Below are positions 16,356-24,478 of a DNA stretch of 64,000 nt, in pieces. The notes under the pieces are model-generated. The model ran no database searches. It worked only from the letters and a program-made list of their open reading frames with translations, and had not been told where the DNA came from. A program made the position numbers and the translations under genes. Origin of the DNA: Sphingobium fuliginis (GTDB lineage: Bacteria > Pseudomonadota > Alphaproteobacteria > Sphingomonadales > Sphingomonadaceae); the NCBI RefSeq assembly GCF_004152845.1, contig NZ_SEON01000010.1:44967-108966 (forward strand). Reading direction: 5' to 3'. Position 1 is the first letter of the stretch. Each line of letters begins with the position of its first letter.

Positions 16356-16827
16356 AGCCCGGCAGGGAGGAGAGGGGGAATTGCGACCGCATGAAGGTGC
16401 CGGTGCCGCGCCCGACCTCCTCGCCGTCGGCGTCGATCAGGCTGGCCTCCGCCACATAGACGCGCCGCTTTCCGCTGATCCAGCGCCCTTCGGCCCGAAT
16501 CCGGCCCGGCCCGATCGGGCGGGTGAACAGCAGGTTGAAGCTGGTGGTCAGCAGGAAGCGATCGCTGACCAGGCTGTTGGCGGCGTAGAAGGCCGCATCG
16601 TCCAGCATCTTGAAATAGACCGTGCCGTGCACCGCGCCGGCCGCATGGAACTGCGTCTCATCCACGTCGAAATGGATGATCGACCGGCCTTCTTCCGGAA
16701 TCGTCAGTTCCGACCGGAACAGCCGGTTGATCGGTGCGGAACGGTAGAGGGACTCCAGCGCCCGGAAATGCGCCTGCTCCCCGCTGGGCAAGGCGCTGGC
16801 GGCGGAACCCGGATCAGGCAGCGTCAC
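16345..16827 (-). CDS. PaaI-type hotdog thioesterase
   Basis: A 160-residue hotdog-fold protein likely to hydrolyse acyl-CoA thioesters. The family block is HAAGAVHGTVYFKMLDDAAFYAANS, with the HG turn followed by the acidic catalytic position. The NLLFTRPIGPGRIRAEGR and YVAEASLIDADGEEVGRGTGTFM strands follow. I place the start at GTG 16827: it has GGCGAGG upstream and overlaps the ptsN stop by 14 bp. Longer in-frame starts would run deep into ptsN. The specific substrate is unknown. Confidence 0.88.
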   Translation of the reverse strand: MTLPDPGSAASALPSGEQAHFRALESLYRSAPINRLFRSELTIPEEGRSIIHFDVDETQFHAAGAVHGTVYFKMLDDAAFYAANSLVSDRFLLTTSFNLLFTRPIGPGRIRAEGRWISGKRRVYVAEASLIDADGEEVGRGTGTFMRSQFPLSSLPGYAG

Positions 16828-17281
16828 GCGCCTCGCCACCGGCGAGCAGGGCATGGAGCGCCGCCGTCGACTTGGCGCCGCGCAGCCGGGCGATCTGCCC
16901 CTCGTCACGCAGGTAGCGCGAAACGCGCGCCAGGGTCTTCAGATGTTCGGCGCCGGAATCCACCGGAGAGAGCAGCGCGAAGACGATGTCCACCGGCGCT
17001 TCGTCCACAGCGTCGAAAGGAACCGCCGGATCGAGCAGCACCACCACCCCGCACATTTTCTGAAGGCCGGGAATCTTCGCATGGGGAATCGCGACTCCGC
17101 CCCCAAAGCCGGTCGAGCCCAGTTTCTCACGCTCCAGCAGCGCCTCCGCCACCGGATCGGCAGCCAGGCCGTAGGCCTGCGCAGCCAAGGCCGCAACCTT
17201 CTGAAACAACTGCTTCTTGCCGTTCACCGAAAGGGCGGTGCCCAATGCATCCGGTGCGACGATATCGTTGAAATGAACCAT
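16814..17281 (-). CDS. ptsN: nitrogen-PTS EIIA protein
   Basis: PtsN (EIIA-Ntr) receives phosphate from NPr and adjusts nitrogen, potassium and carbon responses. The 155-residue frame carries the phospho-accepting His in GFGGGVAIPHAKIPGL (about residue 69). VDIVFALLSPVDSGAEHLKTLARVSRYLRD is the characteristic block after it. It follows hpf, as in the common rpoN-hpf-ptsN arrangement, although rpoN is not here. It overlaps the downstream thioesterase gene. Confidence 0.96.
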   Translation of the reverse strand: MVHFNDIVAPDALGTALSVNGKKQLFQKVAALAAQAYGLAADPVAEALLEREKLGSTGFGGGVAIPHAKIPGLQKMCGVVVLLDPAVPFDAVDEAPVDIVFALLSPVDSGAEHLKTLARVSRYLRDEGQIARLRGAKSTAALHALLAGGEARDAA

Positions 17282-17400
17282 GCCGAATCCCAGCCGAGCC
17301 GCGCCCAGCTTCGGAAAAATGACGCAATGCCCGGATCTTTAAAGTCCGGCCCCATAGGCCGCCAGCGGATCGAGGTCAACCGGCGGCCGGGGGAAGGCGA

Positions 17401-17997
17401 TCAGCCCAGGCGGGGCTCTACCCAGCCGATGGTCCCGTCCTGCCGCCGATAGACCATGTTGTACGCCGCCGTCCCGGCATTGACGAACAGCAGCGCATTG
17501 GTGTTGCGCAGGTCGAGCATCATCACCGCGTCCGACACGCTGGCTTCGGGAATGTCGACCCGGGTTTCCGCCACGATCAGCGGCGCTTCGGCCGGGTCCT
17601 CTTCATCGGCCGGGGACGCGAAAATCGTGTAGCCGGCGCCGTCCAGTTCATCGGCGCCATATCCATTGGCCCGGCTGGCCTCCGCCGCCGCGGCCTGCGC
17701 GCTGCGGTCCTTCAGGCGGCGCAGATAGCGGCGCAACTGCTTCTCGATCCGTTCGGCCGCCTGATCGAAGGCAGGATGCGCCTCCTGCGCCTCTCCGGCG
17801 CCCTTCAGGATCAGTCCGGTCATGACATGGCAGACGATGTCGCAATGGAAGGCGCCGTGCGGGGCCGGCCGGAATGTGACCTGGGCGGAAAGCGCGCGGG
17901 AGAAATATTTCTCGGCCATGGCCTCCAGACGGGTCCAGACATGCTGCTTGAGCGCGTCACCCGTATCGACCTGATGCCCGGAAACACGAATATCCAT
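17401..17997 (-). CDS. hpf: long-form ribosome hibernation factor
   Basis: A 198-residue long HPF that pairs 70S ribosomes into inactive 100S dimers in stationary phase. The N-terminal S30AE domain (MDIRVSGHQVDTGDALKQHV to about residue 100) binds the decoding centre. The C-terminal domain (VRETRVDIPEASVSDAVMMLDL-like to GTIGWVEPR, about 140-198) dimerises. AGGAGAAGG lies just before the ATG. It sits 119 bp upstream of ptsN and is probably co-transcribed with it. Confidence 0.95.
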   Translation of the reverse strand: MDIRVSGHQVDTGDALKQHVWTRLEAMAEKYFSRALSAQVTFRPAPHGAFHCDIVCHVMTGLILKGAGEAQEAHPAFDQAAERIEKQLRRYLRRLKDRSAQAAAAEASRANGYGADELDGAGYTIFASPADEEDPAEAPLIVAETRVDIPEASVSDAVMMLDLRNTNALLFVNAGTAAYNMVYRRQDGTIGWVEPRLG

Positions 17998-18092
17998 ATG
18001 CCTTCTCCTTATTCTTGCCGGACCGCCCGGGATTGGCGACCCGGTTGGCGTGGAGGCCGTGAAGGCAGCCCATCCCGAAGGGACAGCCGTAA

Positions 18093-18785
18093 TCAGGCCT
18101 CCTCAAGCCAGAGCGGCTTGTCCAGCGTCGCGACGAACGCTGCATGCCGCTCCAGCTCCTCCGCGCCTGCCGCAAAGACACGCGCGGGACGAACAGGGCG
18201 AACCGCGACTTCCGCCGCAAGTTCCATATTTACAACGAGTTTCTCTTCCTCCTGTGCAAGACCGAGGCCGATCTGACGGCCGCCGGTCAGTTCGATGTAA
18301 AGCTGGGCCAGCAATTCGGCGTCGAGCAGCGCGCCATGCTTGATGCGATGGCTGCGGTCGATGCCGTAGCGGGTGCAGAGCGCGTCGAGGCTGTGCTTGG
18401 CGCCGGGGTGAAGCTGCCGGGCGATGGCGACGGTGTCGATCATCCGCTCCATCGACACTTCAGGCAGCTTGCACAGCTTCAGTTCGTGATTGAGGAAGCC
18501 GAAGTCGAAGCGCGCATTATGGGCGACCAGATGGCTGTCCTCCAGAAAGGCGAGCAGTTCCTCCACCCCATGGGAAAATAGCGGCTTGTCCTTCAGAAAA
18601 GCGTCGGACAGGCCGTGCACCGCCTCGGCCGCGGCCGGCATCGACCGCTGCGGATTGTAATAAGCGTGGAAGGTGCGGCCCGTGGGAACCCGGTTGAGGA
18701 GTTCGATGCATCCGATCTCGACCAGGCGATCGCCGGAGGCTGGGTCGAATCCCGTCGTTTCGGTGTCGAAAATGATCTCGCGCAT
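18093..18785 (-). CDS. dnaQ: DNA polymerase III epsilon subunit
   Basis: The 3'-5' proofreading exonuclease of the replicative polymerase, 230 residues. The ExoI motif FDTETTGFDP starts at residue 5, ExoII is VAHNARFDFGFLNHEL, and the ExoIII region is HSLDALCTRYGIDRSHRIKHGALLDAELLAQLYIEL with the catalytic His and Asp. The C-terminal tail, which binds the alpha subunit, is present (KPLWLEEA). It follows coaE by 45 bp, in the conserved order aroE-coaE-dnaQ. Confidence 0.97.
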   Translation of the reverse strand: MREIIFDTETTGFDPASGDRLVEIGCIELLNRVPTGRTFHAYYNPQRSMPAAAEAVHGLSDAFLKDKPLFSHGVEELLAFLEDSHLVAHNARFDFGFLNHELKLCKLPEVSMERMIDTVAIARQLHPGAKHSLDALCTRYGIDRSHRIKHGALLDAELLAQLYIELTGGRQIGLGLAQEEEKLVVNMELAAEVAVRPVRPARVFAAGAEELERHAAFVATLDKPLWLEEA

Positions 18786-18830
18786 CGCCCTCTACAACGA
18801 CTCTTGCCGGCCAACCTCGCCGGCCCCCTC

Positions 18831-19424
18831 TTATCGGCCTGTCTTCGCACCAAGGCAAGCGACCAAGCGGCGAACCTGGAAGCGGGTCTCAGCGAAGGTC
18901 GTGCCCGTATGGATGATATAGTCGGCCCGCCGCCGCTTTTCAGCATCGGGTGTTTGCAGATGGACAATCCGGCGAAATTTTGCAGCGGTCATGCCGGGCC
19001 GGGCCAGAACCCGCTTGCGCTGCTTCCAGGCAGGGGCGGTGACCACGATGACGCCGGCCAGCCGACGATGGCCATGGGTTTCGAACAGCAGCGGAATGTC
19101 CAGCACGACGAACCGGCGCGATCGGTTCCGTTGCAGAAAGGCCTTGCGGCTCTGCTGCACGGCGGGATGGACGATGGCTTCCAGCGCCTTCAATTCCTGG
19201 GGATGACCGAAGACCGCCGCGCCCAGCTTCGCCCGGTCGACGCCCTTGGGACCGGTCGTGCCGGGAAAGCGCGCCTCTATCGCCGGCAGCAGCGCGCCGC
19301 CCGGCCCCTGCAGGCGATGCACCTCCGCATCGGCGTCGAACAGGGGAACGCCTTCCCGCCGCAACATCCCCGCGACGGCGGACTTCCCCATGCCGATGGA
19401 GCCGGTGAGACCGTAGATCTTCAT
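18831..19424 (-). CDS. coaE: dephospho-CoA kinase
   Basis: CoaE phosphorylates the ribose 3'-OH of dephospho-CoA, the final step of CoA synthesis. The 197-residue protein has a P-loop near the N-terminus (GLTGSIGMGKSAVAGMLR). LFDADAEVHRL, IVHPAVQQ and VVLDIPLLFETH are the substrate-binding blocks. ATG 19424 puts the P-loop in the standard position; the longer in-frame start adds 26 unrelated residues that overlap aroE. It is 19 bp after aroE. Confidence 0.96.
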   Translation of the reverse strand: MKIYGLTGSIGMGKSAVAGMLRREGVPLFDADAEVHRLQGPGGALLPAIEARFPGTTGPKGVDRAKLGAAVFGHPQELKALEAIVHPAVQQSRKAFLQRNRSRRFVVLDIPLLFETHGHRRLAGVIVVTAPAWKQRKRVLARPGMTAAKFRRIVHLQTPDAEKRRRADYIIHTGTTFAETRFQVRRLVACLGAKTGR

Positions 19425-19443
19425 CCCATCATCTTCATGAATC

Positions 19444-20265
19444 TCAGGCGGCGAGCAGCAGGGCGCGCAATTCCTCGTCCCGTTCGCGCGGCGCCTCCGC
19501 ATCGAAGAAGATGTCGAAGGCCAGCGCCGCCTGCCCGATCAGCATCTCCAGCCCGTCTAGGGTCTTCAGGCCCCGGATGCGCGCCGCCTTGAGCAACTCC
19601 GTCTCCAGCGGCGCATAGACGATGTCATAGACCGTCGCTTCCGGGCCCAGCGGCGAAAGGTCCAGGTCCAGCACCGGCTGGCCCACCATGCCGAGCGAGC
19701 TGGTGTTGACGAGCAGGTCCGCCCGGGGGAGCGCATCGGTCATGCCGATCACGCGGCCCCTGACCCCTGCACGGTCGAGCAGCGCCTGACCCTTGGCCGC
19801 ATCGCGCACCATGACGGTGATGTCCGGCACGCCCAGGCTGGTGAGGGCGAACAGGATCGCCCGCGCCGCGCCGCCCGCCCCCACCAGAACGGCGCTCTGC
19901 CCCTTCCACCTGTCGCGCAGCAATGGCTGGAGGAATCCGCCCGCATCCGTATTCGTGCCGATCAGCGGTCCGCCCGTCTCGCTGGCGATGGTGTTCATCG
20001 CCCCGATCCGTTCCCGGACGCCGCCCGGATCGTCGGTATAGTCCATCACCGCGATCTTGTGCGGAATGGTGACGTTGCAGCCAAGCCAGTCCGGATCGGC
20101 GCGCCGCGCCAGGAAATAGGCGGACAGGCCATCGCCGGTGACATGGGTCTTCCTGTATTCCGCCTCGATCCCCAGCGCATCGAGCCAGAAATTGTGGATC
20201 AGCGGCGACTTGCTGTGTTCGATCGGATCACCGATCACTTCGGCATAGGGGAGCTTGTCGGTCAT
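19444..20265 (-). CDS. aroE: shikimate dehydrogenase
   Basis: AroE reduces 3-dehydroshikimate to shikimate with NADPH in aromatic amino acid synthesis. The 273-residue protein has the shikimate-binding HSKSPLIHNFWLDALG, the catalytic Lys in CNVTIPHKIAVMDY, and NADP-binding VLVGAGGAARAILFAL. NTSSLGM and GLEMLIGQAALAFDIFF are further family blocks. Its ATG overlaps the maf stop (ATGA), so the two are translationally coupled. Confidence 0.97.
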   Translation of the reverse strand: MTDKLPYAEVIGDPIEHSKSPLIHNFWLDALGIEAEYRKTHVTGDGLSAYFLARRADPDWLGCNVTIPHKIAVMDYTDDPGGVRERIGAMNTIASETGGPLIGTNTDAGGFLQPLLRDRWKGQSAVLVGAGGAARAILFALTSLGVPDITVMVRDAAKGQALLDRAGVRGRVIGMTDALPRADLLVNTSSLGMVGQPVLDLDLSPLGPEATVYDIVYAPLETELLKAARIRGLKTLDGLEMLIGQAALAFDIFFDAEAPRERDEELRALLLAA

Positions 20266-20855
20266 GTCGCCAGAACGCCCCGGACGCGCAGAAAGTCAAG
20301 CAAAGGCAGCAGCGGCAGGCCCTGAATCGCGAACTGGCTGCCTTCGACCCGGCTGAAAAGCTGCGCGCCCGGCCCCTCGATCCGGTAGCAGCCGACGCAC
20401 CAGCGGCAATTTTCCCAATCGCCGTCCAGATAGGATGTGATGAAAGCGTCCGACAGAGGCCGCACCGTCATCCGCACGCGCTCGACATGCCGCCAGATCG
20501 GTTCGCCGTTGAGCGCGATCACCGCCGCGCTGTGGAGATGATGCACCCGCCCGGAAAGCAGCTTCACTATGCGCTCCGCATCGGCGCGGTCGACCGCCTT
20601 GTCGATCATCGCGCCGTCATCCAGACTGAGGGTCTGGTCGCAGCCCAGCACCAGCCCGCCCGGCACCCGGCGCGAGACGCGAAGCGCCTTCAGTTCCGCC
20701 AGCGCATCGGCCAGTTGCCGCGCATCCAGGCCGTCGGCGCGCAGCGCTTCCTTCGCCGCTTCCTCGTCCACGCCGGGGGACAGCGCCTCGAACGGCACCT
20801 GCGCCGCTTCCAGCAGGGCGCGGCGGCTCGCGCTTTGCGATGCCAGCACGATCAT
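20262..20855 (-). CDS. maf: Maf-family nucleotide pyrophosphatase
   Basis: A 197-residue Maf/HAM1-like enzyme that hydrolyses non-canonical or excess nucleoside triphosphates. It opens with IVLASQSASRRALLE, has VLGCDQTLSLDD with the catalytic acidic pair, and carries GRVHHLHSAAV. Unlike textbook Maf it has the divergent DWENCRWCVGCYRIEGPGAQLF segment, common in alphaproteobacterial members next to aroE. It starts 4 bp after ppsR stops. Confidence 0.94.
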   Translation of the reverse strand: MIVLASQSASRRALLEAAQVPFEALSPGVDEEAAKEALRADGLDARQLADALAELKALRVSRRVPGGLVLGCDQTLSLDDGAMIDKAVDRADAERIVKLLSGRVHHLHSAAVIALNGEPIWRHVERVRMTVRPLSDAFITSYLDGDWENCRWCVGCYRIEGPGAQLFSRVEGSQFAIQGLPLLPLLDFLRVRGVLAT

Positions 20856-20859
20856 GGTC

Positions 20860-21690
20860 TCATGCTCCTTCCGCCAGCACGCGGTCGTTGAACAGGTTGA
20901 TGATGGCGGCGGCGGCTTCTTCGATCGACCGGCGGGTCATGTCGATCACCGGCCAGCCATTGTCCGCGAACATGCGCCGGGCGAAAGACAGCTCCTCCTG
21001 CACCCGGTCGATGTCGACATAGCTGGTCTCCGGCGCCTGGTTGAGCGACAGCAGGCGATTGCGGCGGATCTGCACCAGCCGTTCCGGGCTGACGGTCAGG
21101 CCGACCACCATCGGATGCTTCAGCGAGAACAGGCTGCGCGGCGGCGGCGACTGGATCACCAGCGGGATATTGGCGGTCTTGTACCCGCGATTGGCGAGAT
21201 AGATGGACGTCGGCGTCTTGGAAGCGCGGGAAACGCCAGCCAGCACGATGTCCGCCTCCTCCCAATTTTCATGGCCCACGCCATCGTCATGGGCGATGGT
21301 GAACTGGATCGCCTCGATCCGCGCGAAATAGGCCTCGTCCAATATATGCTTGCGCCCCGGACGGTTGCGCGTTTCCTGCCCCAATATGTTGGAGAGGGCG
21401 TCGGTCACGCTGTCGAGCGCCGCCACATGGGGCAGGCCGAGCGCCCGGCAGCGCGTCTCCAGCCGACGCCGGAGCTGATGGTTGGAGAGGGTGAACAGCA
21501 CCAGCCCCGGATTGGCGGCGATCTCCTCCATGATCCGGTCGAGATGGACGTCGGACCGAACCATCGGCCAGAAATGGCGCACCGCCTCGACATTCTCGAA
21601 CGCGCCGATGGCAGCCTTCGCTATGTTTTCCAGCGTCTCGCCGGTCGAGTCCGAAAGCAGGTGGAGATGGATGCGCGACATGAAGAACAT
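20860..21690 (-). CDS. ppsR: PEP synthase regulatory protein, PSRP/DUF299
   Basis: A bifunctional kinase/pyrophosphorylase that switches pyruvate,water dikinase or pyruvate,phosphate dikinase. The 276-residue protein opens with RIHLHLLSDSTGETLENIAKA. The P-loop-like block is DIVLAGVSRASKTPTSIYLANRGYK, followed by NIPLV. This is the DUF299 gene next to the chromosomal origin in Caulobacter (the RP001 homologue). ATG 21681 is an alternative start. The operon continues to maf, aroE, coaE and dnaQ. Confidence 0.95.
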   Translation of the reverse strand: MFFMSRIHLHLLSDSTGETLENIAKAAIGAFENVEAVRHFWPMVRSDVHLDRIMEEIAANPGLVLFTLSNHQLRRRLETRCRALGLPHVAALDSVTDALSNILGQETRNRPGRKHILDEAYFARIEAIQFTIAHDDGVGHENWEEADIVLAGVSRASKTPTSIYLANRGYKTANIPLVIQSPPPRSLFSLKHPMVVGLTVSPERLVQIRRNRLLSLNQAPETSYVDIDRVQEELSFARRMFADNGWPVIDMTRRSIEEAAAAIINLFNDRVLAEGA

Positions 21691-21968
21691 CTCTGTGGGG
21701 AGGCTGTGGATAAATCAAGGCATAGCTTGCGGGTGAAATCAGGCGCTTTTCGTCCTCCCCGATTCCGGGAATCTTCTCCACAGCCCGCCAACAGAAGGAA
21801 ATTTCCACCCACAGCCTGTGGATAACGGGAATAAGCCGACTGACTCGGACCGGAATCGGCGGCCTTGAGGAGTCAAGTTGTTGGCAAATCGGGGCACAGC
21901 GCATAAACCCCGCTGCCAACCGCCCCACTATCTCCATCATCCTTTTGAATCTAAATATAAGAGAGTTT
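21691..21968. other. probable chromosomal replication origin (oriC)
   Basis: This 278-bp gap between divergent ppsR and hemE has two perfect DnaA boxes (TTATCCACA, read on the minus strand as TGTGGATAA at 21705-21713 and 21817-21825) and a one-mismatch box TTCTCCACA (21774-21782). The second box is part of the inverted repeat CCACAG-C-CTGTGG (21809-21821). Six GANTC sites (CcrM methylation target) lie at 21761, 21769, 21842, 21853, 21870 and 21947. An AT-rich stretch (21941-21971) adjoins hemE. In Caulobacter crescentus the origin lies in this same hemE/DUF299 gap. Gene direction flips at this point. Origin function itself is inferred. Confidence 0.85.
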
Positions 21969-23030
21969 ATGACGGGACCCGATGCCGCCCTTTCGAATGA
22001 CCTGACGGCCAAGCCCTTGCTTTCGGTCCTGAAGGGTGCGCGCCCTGCCGTGCCGCCCATGTGGCTCATGCGTCAGGCAGGCCGTTACCTGCCGGAATAT
22101 CGCGCCTTGCGGGCAGAAAAGGGCGGATTCCTCGAACTGGTCTATGACAGCGCGGCGGCGGCGGAAGTGACCCTCCAGCCCCTGCGCCGCTTCGGTTTCG
22201 ACGGCGCGATCCTGTTTTCCGACATATTGATCGTGCCCTATGCCATGGGGCAGGATCTCTGGTTCGAGGCGGGGGAAGGCCCGCGCCTCGCACCGGTCCT
22301 GGCGGAGACGGAGCTGTCGGTCCTGAAACCGGATTTCAGCCGCTTCGAGGCGGTCTATGAGACGGTGCGGCAGGTCAAGGCGGCGCTGGACAGCCATGTG
22401 ACCTTCCTGGGCTTTGCGGGCAGTCCCTGGACCATCGCGACCTATATGGTCGCCGGGCAGGGCAGCAAGGACCAGGGCGCCGCCCGTCGCCTTGCCTACA
22501 GCCAGCCGGAAAAATTCGGCGCGATCATCGATGCCATTGCCGATGCCACCGTGGTCTATCTCTCCGGCCAGATCGAGGCGGGCGTGGAGGCCGTGCAGCT
22601 GTTCGACAGTTGGGCGGGCAGTCTGGCCCCGCTGGAATTCGACCGCTGGGTGATCCAGCCCAACCGGCGGATCGTGGAGAAGCTGAAGGCGATCCATCCG
22701 GAGATTCCGGTGATCGGCTTTCCCAAGGGCGCGGGCGCGAAACTGGCGGATTATGCGGCGGGGACCGGCGTCGATGCGGTGGGCGTGGATGAAACGGTCG
22801 ACCCGCATTGGGCCGACCGCGCGCTGCCGCAGGGCCTGCCGGTGCAGGGGAATCTCGATCCGCTGGCGCTGATCGCCGGCGGCAGGGCGGTGGAAGAGGC
22901 CGTGGACAATATCCGCGCCGCCTTTGCCGGTCGGCCGCATATCTTCAACCTGGGCCACGGGATTCTCCCCGACACCCCCATTGATCATGTCGAAGCGCTG
23001 ATTAGCCATGTGCGCCGGATGCGGTCGTAG
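21969..23030 (+). CDS. hemE: uroporphyrinogen decarboxylase
   Basis: HemE converts uroporphyrinogen III to coproporphyrinogen III in heme synthesis. The 353-residue protein begins near the family block PPMWLMRQAGRYLPEYRALR, and has AILFSDILIVPYAMG with the catalytic Asp, FAGSPWTIATYMVAGQGS, and LFDSWAG. The ending HIFNLGHGILPDTPIDHVEALISHVR is typical. ATG 21969 has an AGAG-type leader; an in-frame upstream start eight codons earlier lies in the AT-rich origin segment and is unlikely. hemJ follows after 14 bp. Confidence 0.97.
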   Translation: MTGPDAALSNDLTAKPLLSVLKGARPAVPPMWLMRQAGRYLPEYRALRAEKGGFLELVYDSAAAAEVTLQPLRRFGFDGAILFSDILIVPYAMGQDLWFEAGEGPRLAPVLAETELSVLKPDFSRFEAVYETVRQVKAALDSHVTFLGFAGSPWTIATYMVAGQGSKDQGAARRLAYSQPEKFGAIIDAIADATVVYLSGQIEAGVEAVQLFDSWAGSLAPLEFDRWVIQPNRRIVEKLKAIHPEIPVIGFPKGAGAKLADYAAGTGVDAVGVDETVDPHWADRALPQGLPVQGNLDPLALIAGGRAVEEAVDNIRAAFAGRPHIFNLGHGILPDTPIDHVEALISHVRRMRS

Positions 23031-23044
23031 CGGGAGACTGAACC

Positions 23045-23485
23045 ATGCCTTATCTGGGAGCAGCCTATTTGTGGGTCAAAGCCGCGCATGTCATCTTCGT
23101 CATCTTCCTGATGGCGGGCCTGTTCATGATGCCCCGCTTCTTCGTCTATCACCATCAATGTCCGGTGGGGTCGGACGAGGACAGGAAGTGGATCGACCGG
23201 GAAAGGCGGCTGCTCAGGATCATCCTCAATCCGTCCCTCATCCTGGTCTGGGTTTTCGGGCTTATGCTGATGGTCGAGATCGGCGCCTGGCATTTCGGCT
23301 GGTTCCACCTGAAGCTGCTCTTCGTGCTGGGCCTGTCGGGCTATCATGGCTGGATCGCGGGCTATGCCAAGAAGCTGGCCAAGGGGCTGCGGCCGCTCAG
23401 CGAGAAGCAATTGCGGCTGGTGAACGAGATTCCGGGAATCGCCGCCGCGGTGATCGTGATCGCGGTGATCGTAAAGCCCTTTTGA
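23045..23485 (+). CDS. hemJ: protoporphyrinogen oxidase HemJ
   Basis: HemJ oxidises protoporphyrinogen IX to protoporphyrin IX in many proteobacteria that lack HemG/HemY. The 146-residue membrane protein has four hydrophobic segments. LWVKAAHVIFVIFLMAGLFMMPRFFVYH contains the conserved His and the FVYH motif, and KLLFVLGLSGYHGWIAGYAKK carries the conserved YHG. It sits 14 bp after hemE, giving a short heme operon at the origin edge. Confidence 0.93.
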   Translation: MPYLGAAYLWVKAAHVIFVIFLMAGLFMMPRFFVYHHQCPVGSDEDRKWIDRERRLLRIILNPSLILVWVFGLMLMVEIGAWHFGWFHLKLLFVLGLSGYHGWIAGYAKKLAKGLRPLSEKQLRLVNEIPGIAAAVIVIAVIVKPF

Positions 23486-23490
23486 CATGG

Positions 23491-23520
23491 CCGTCATCCC
23501 AGCCAAAGCCGGGATGACGG
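23491..23520. terminator. bidirectional hairpin hemJ/panC
   Basis: A perfect 10-bp inverted repeat, CCGTCATCCC with GGGATGACGG, around a 10-nt loop, filling the gap between the convergent hemJ and panC. The related words GGGGATGACG and CGTCC occur again at 38826-38855. So this may also be a dispersed REP-like element. Confidence 0.6.
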
Positions 23521-23523
23521 AAA

Positions 23524-24369
23524 TCAAAGCGGATCGACCGGAATATTGTCGATCAGCCGTGTCTTGCCGAGCTTCGCCGCACCGAGCAGCCTTGCCGGGC
23601 GGTCCAGCACCGTCATCGGTTCCAGCGTCACGGCATCGCACAGCGACACATAGTCGATCGGATCGAAACCATGCGCCGCGAGCAGGGCAACGGCCCTGGC
23701 AAGGGCGGCCTCGACGGTCGCGCCCTTTTCCATCTGCCGCGCCGCTTCGCCCAGGGCGCGGGGCAGAGCCAGCGCTTCCCTGCGTTCCTCCTCGCTGAGA
23801 TAGGCGTTGCGGGACGACAGCGCCAAGCCGTCCTCGGCCCGCTGGGTCGGCACCCCGACAAGCTCGATGGGAACGTCCAGATCGCGGACCATCTGCCGGA
23901 TCACGGCGAGCTGCTGATAATCCTTCTCCCCGAACAGCGCGACATCGGGGCGGACCTGGTTGAACAGCTTCGCCACAACCGTCGCCACGCCGTCGAAATG
24001 GCCGGGCCGGGCCGCGCCGTCCAGACCTTCGGTCACGCCTGAGACGGAGATGTTGGTGGTATAGCCCGCCGGGTACATGACGTCCACGCTCGGCGCCCAG
24101 AGGATGTCGACTCCGGCCGCCTGCAGCATCTGCGCGTCCTTCGCCTCGCGCCGGGGATAGGCGTCCAGATCCTCGTTCACCCCGAACTGGCGGGGATTGA
24201 CGAAGATCGACACCGCGACATGCCCGGCATGGCGGCGCGCTTCCTCGACCAGCGCCATATGCCCGTCATGCAGCGCGCCCATGGTGGGCACCAGAGCCAT
24301 CGGTTTTCCGTCGCTTTTCAGCGCATCGACGGCGGCACGCAGGGAAGGCAGGTCACGGAGGATTTGCAC
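23524..24369 (-). CDS. panC: pantothenate synthetase
   Basis: PanC condenses pantoate and beta-alanine with ATP. The 281-residue protein (E. coli PanC is 283) has ALVPTMGALHDGHMALVEEAR with the HIGH-like motif, FVNPRQFG, LFGEKDYQQL and the KMSKS-like ALSSRNAYLS. GTG 24369 gives the usual N-terminus (MQILRDLPSLR); a longer in-frame TTG frame adds 24 non-family residues. It is divergent from mipZ. Confidence 0.95.
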   Translation of the reverse strand: MQILRDLPSLRAAVDALKSDGKPMALVPTMGALHDGHMALVEEARRHAGHVAVSIFVNPRQFGVNEDLDAYPRREAKDAQMLQAAGVDILWAPSVDVMYPAGYTTNISVSGVTEGLDGAARPGHFDGVATVVAKLFNQVRPDVALFGEKDYQQLAVIRQMVRDLDVPIELVGVPTQRAEDGLALSSRNAYLSEEERREALALPRALGEAARQMEKGATVEAALARAVALLAAHGFDPIDYVSLCDAVTLEPMTVLDRPARLLGAAKLGKTRLIDNIPVDPL

Positions 24370-24478
24370 GACAGGAACGGCTCCGATAAGGGCATCGACA
24401 GGGGTATATCCTGCTAAGGCACGACCGGCTGAAACGGTCAAGAATCATTGCGACAATCAACGGGGTTATAAAGGTCCG

